A stretch of 7,560 nt of DNA from an uncultured bacterium. GTDB lineage: Bacteria; Bacteroidota; Bacteroidia; Chitinophagales; Chitinophagaceae. Each line of letters starts with the position of its first letter. Positions within the stretch are counted from its first letter, which is position 1. Below, piece after piece: positions 6,493-7,560 of this stretch. The stretch spans positions 1-7,560 of the forward strand of contig CAJBPC010000442.1 in the NCBI GenBank assembly GCA_903957405.1, in the 5' to 3' direction. The translations under genes were made by a program, and so were the position numbers. A model generated the notes under the pieces. It was not told where the DNA came from and did not search any database. It worked only from the letters and a program-made list of their open reading frames with translations.

Positions 6493-7117
6493 ACTTGCCG
6501 AGCACTACCGGAGGTGTTTGCAATTACATGGCGACACTACGATCGGAATGGATTGGCCAGACCCAGAACAGAACCTGAAACGGTTTGCGACTATGACGGA
6601 CATGTTCCGGTCCGAACTAAGCGACGTGGCACCACCCATAAGGTTGCTGGATTTTGCTTGCGGAACCTCCCATTTTTACGGGTACCTGCAGGAACAGGGC
6701 TGGTCGGAGCAGATCCTGTATACCGGGATCGACATCAATCCGTATGCCATCGAAATATCCAGGGCAAAATATCCGGACAATACATATGCCTGCATGGACA
6801 TCCTCGAGGACGCCGCTGGCTTAGGCCATTATGACTATATAACAATCAATGGACTCTTCACGCAGAAGAAAAACATGACCGAAGGGCAAATGCGTCAATT
6901 CCTTCATGACATATTGACGGTTTTATTCCCATTATATTTAAAGGGCCTGGCATTCAATGCAATGTCAGGCCATGTTGATTACAGGAAGGACGACGCATTT
7001 CACCTGGACCTGAATTGGATAGCCGATCTGATGGTATCCAGATTCAGCAGAAATTTTGTATTCCGCCATGACTATGGTTTGTACGAGAACACCATTTTCC
7101 TGTATAAAAATAACTGA
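6464..7117 (+). CDS. Class I SAM-dependent methyltransferase
   Basis: A 217-residue methyltransferase with a Rossmann-like SAM-binding core. Motif I is LLDFACGTSHF (Asp63 to Phe71), a variant of the usual DxGCGxG in which Ala65 and Ser69 replace glycines. The acidic residue that binds the SAM ribose is Asp90 in YTGIDINPYAIE. The third motif region is HYDYITINGLF. No membrane segment is seen. The TTG start at 6464 overlaps the hydrolase gene by 29 bases and has a good ribosome binding site. The next Met codon would remove 28 residues. In this operon it probably methylates a sugar hydroxyl, an amino group or an N-acyl substituent of the nonulosonic acid, but the acceptor cannot be read from the sequence. 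Confidence 0.84.
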   Translation: MNTSDKTHLELAEHYRRCLQLHGDTTIGMDWPDPEQNLKRFATMTDMFRSELSDVAPPIRLLDFACGTSHFYGYLQEQGWSEQILYTGIDINPYAIEISRAKYPDNTYACMDILEDAAGLGHYDYITINGLFTQKKNMTEGQMRQFLHDILTVLFPLYLKGLAFNAMSGHVDYRKDDAFHLDLNWIADLMVSRFSRNFVFRHDYGLYENTIFLYKNN

Positions 7118-7125
7118 AAGAAGCT

Positions 7126-7560
7126 ATGTCCTTTGAAGTCGTAAATAATGTTGGCGCTGGTGCCTGGGTTAAGCACGGGCTGATATTGCGGCCCGATCCA
7201 GAGCGTTACTGGATGAAGTCGCATGTCGCTGTGCCAACCGTTGAGCATATAAAAGGTGACTTGTACCGAATGTATTTCTGCTCTCGGGACGCGCAGAACA
7301 GGTCTCATATCGGGTATGCCGAATTTGATATAAGGGACCCGATGCGGATGTTGTATGTCACGCCTGAACCGGTTTTGGGGTTGGGCGAATTGGGTGCCTT
7401 TGACGACAATGGCGTCACCCCGACTTGGGTCATGGATGTCGGTGACAAAAAGTATTTATATTACGTTGGCTGGAATAAAGGCACCACCGTGAGGATGCAC
7501 CTGTATGTTGGACTAGCCATTAGCGCGGACGGAGGTAAATCCTTCAGGCGTCAATCGAGG
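7126..7560 (+). CDS. Beta-propeller glycosidase/phosphorylase-like protein, 3' partial
   Basis: An open frame from ATG 7126 runs off the window with 145 codons and no stop. An AAAGAAG stretch ends 2 bases before the ATG, and the gene begins 8 bases after the methyltransferase stop. The protein starts MSFEVVNNVGAGAWVKHG. It contains repeated beta-strand pieces typical of five-bladed propellers (GH43/GH32/GH130 clan): HVAVPTVEHIKGDLYRMYF, SHIGYAEFDIRDP, FDDNGVTPTWVMD, KKYLYYVGWN and VGLAISADGGKSF. Relatives occur in O-antigen and glycan loci, usually annotated only as glycosyl hydrolase-like. Catalytic residues cannot be assigned from this fragment. It might remodel, transfer or hydrolyse the sugar made by the operon. 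Confidence 0.78.
   Translation, partial: MSFEVVNNVGAGAWVKHGLILRPDPERYWMKSHVAVPTVEHIKGDLYRMYFCSRDAQNRSHIGYAEFDIRDPMRMLYVTPEPVLGLGELGAFDDNGVTPTWVMDVGDKKYLYYVGWNKGTTVRMHLYVGLAISADGGKSFRRQSR

Overview
The window is the left end of an assembled contig carrying part of a bacterial surface-glycan operon for a nonulosonic (sialic-acid-like) sugar. All genes lie on the + strand. Bases 1-125 are not biological. They are a poly-C run (1-55) followed by a degraded Illumina P7 adapter with an 8-base index (about 60-125), so organism sequence starts at about base 126 and the first gene has lost its true N-terminus. The moderate GC content, several TTG/GTG starts and gene content typical of O-antigen, capsule or flagellin-glycan loci suggest a Gram-negative, proteobacteria-like organism. 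That assignment is weak, because no ribosomal or other marker gene is present.

Layout. 126-1007: 5'-truncated sugar N-formyltransferase. 1008-1108: short gap. 1109-1348: acyl carrier protein. 1335-2084: short-chain dehydrogenase/reductase. 2081-3679: stand-alone amino-acid-type adenylation enzyme. 3676-4341: NeuD/PglD-type left-handed beta-helix acyltransferase. 4338-5324: NeuB/LegI/PseI-type synthase. 5325-5466: 142-base gap with no gene seen. 5467-6492: PseG-type nucleotide-sugar hydrolase. 6464-7117: SAM-dependent methyltransferase. 7126 to beyond 7560: 3'-truncated protein resembling five-bladed beta-propeller glycoside hydrolase/phosphorylase families. From the carrier protein to the synthase every junction overlaps (14, 4, 4 and 4 bases), which suggests translational coupling and a shared pathway.

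How they may work together (inference). The PseG-like hydrolase would free a 2,4-diamino-trideoxyhexose derivative from its nucleotide, and the NeuB-family enzyme would condense it with phosphoenolpyruvate to give a nine-carbon acid. The formyltransferase and NeuD-like acyltransferase would decorate its amino groups, and the methyltransferase would modify it further. The unusual part is the coupled block of carrier protein, SDR and adenylation enzyme. It looks like a small NRPS/Dlt-like module that activates an amino or other carboxylic acid, holds it as a thioester, possibly reduces it, and delivers it to the sugar as an uncommon N-acyl group. The dehydratase, aminotransferase and CMP-transferase steps are not in the window. 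This carrier-protein-dependent acylation module is the best candidate for something not well described.
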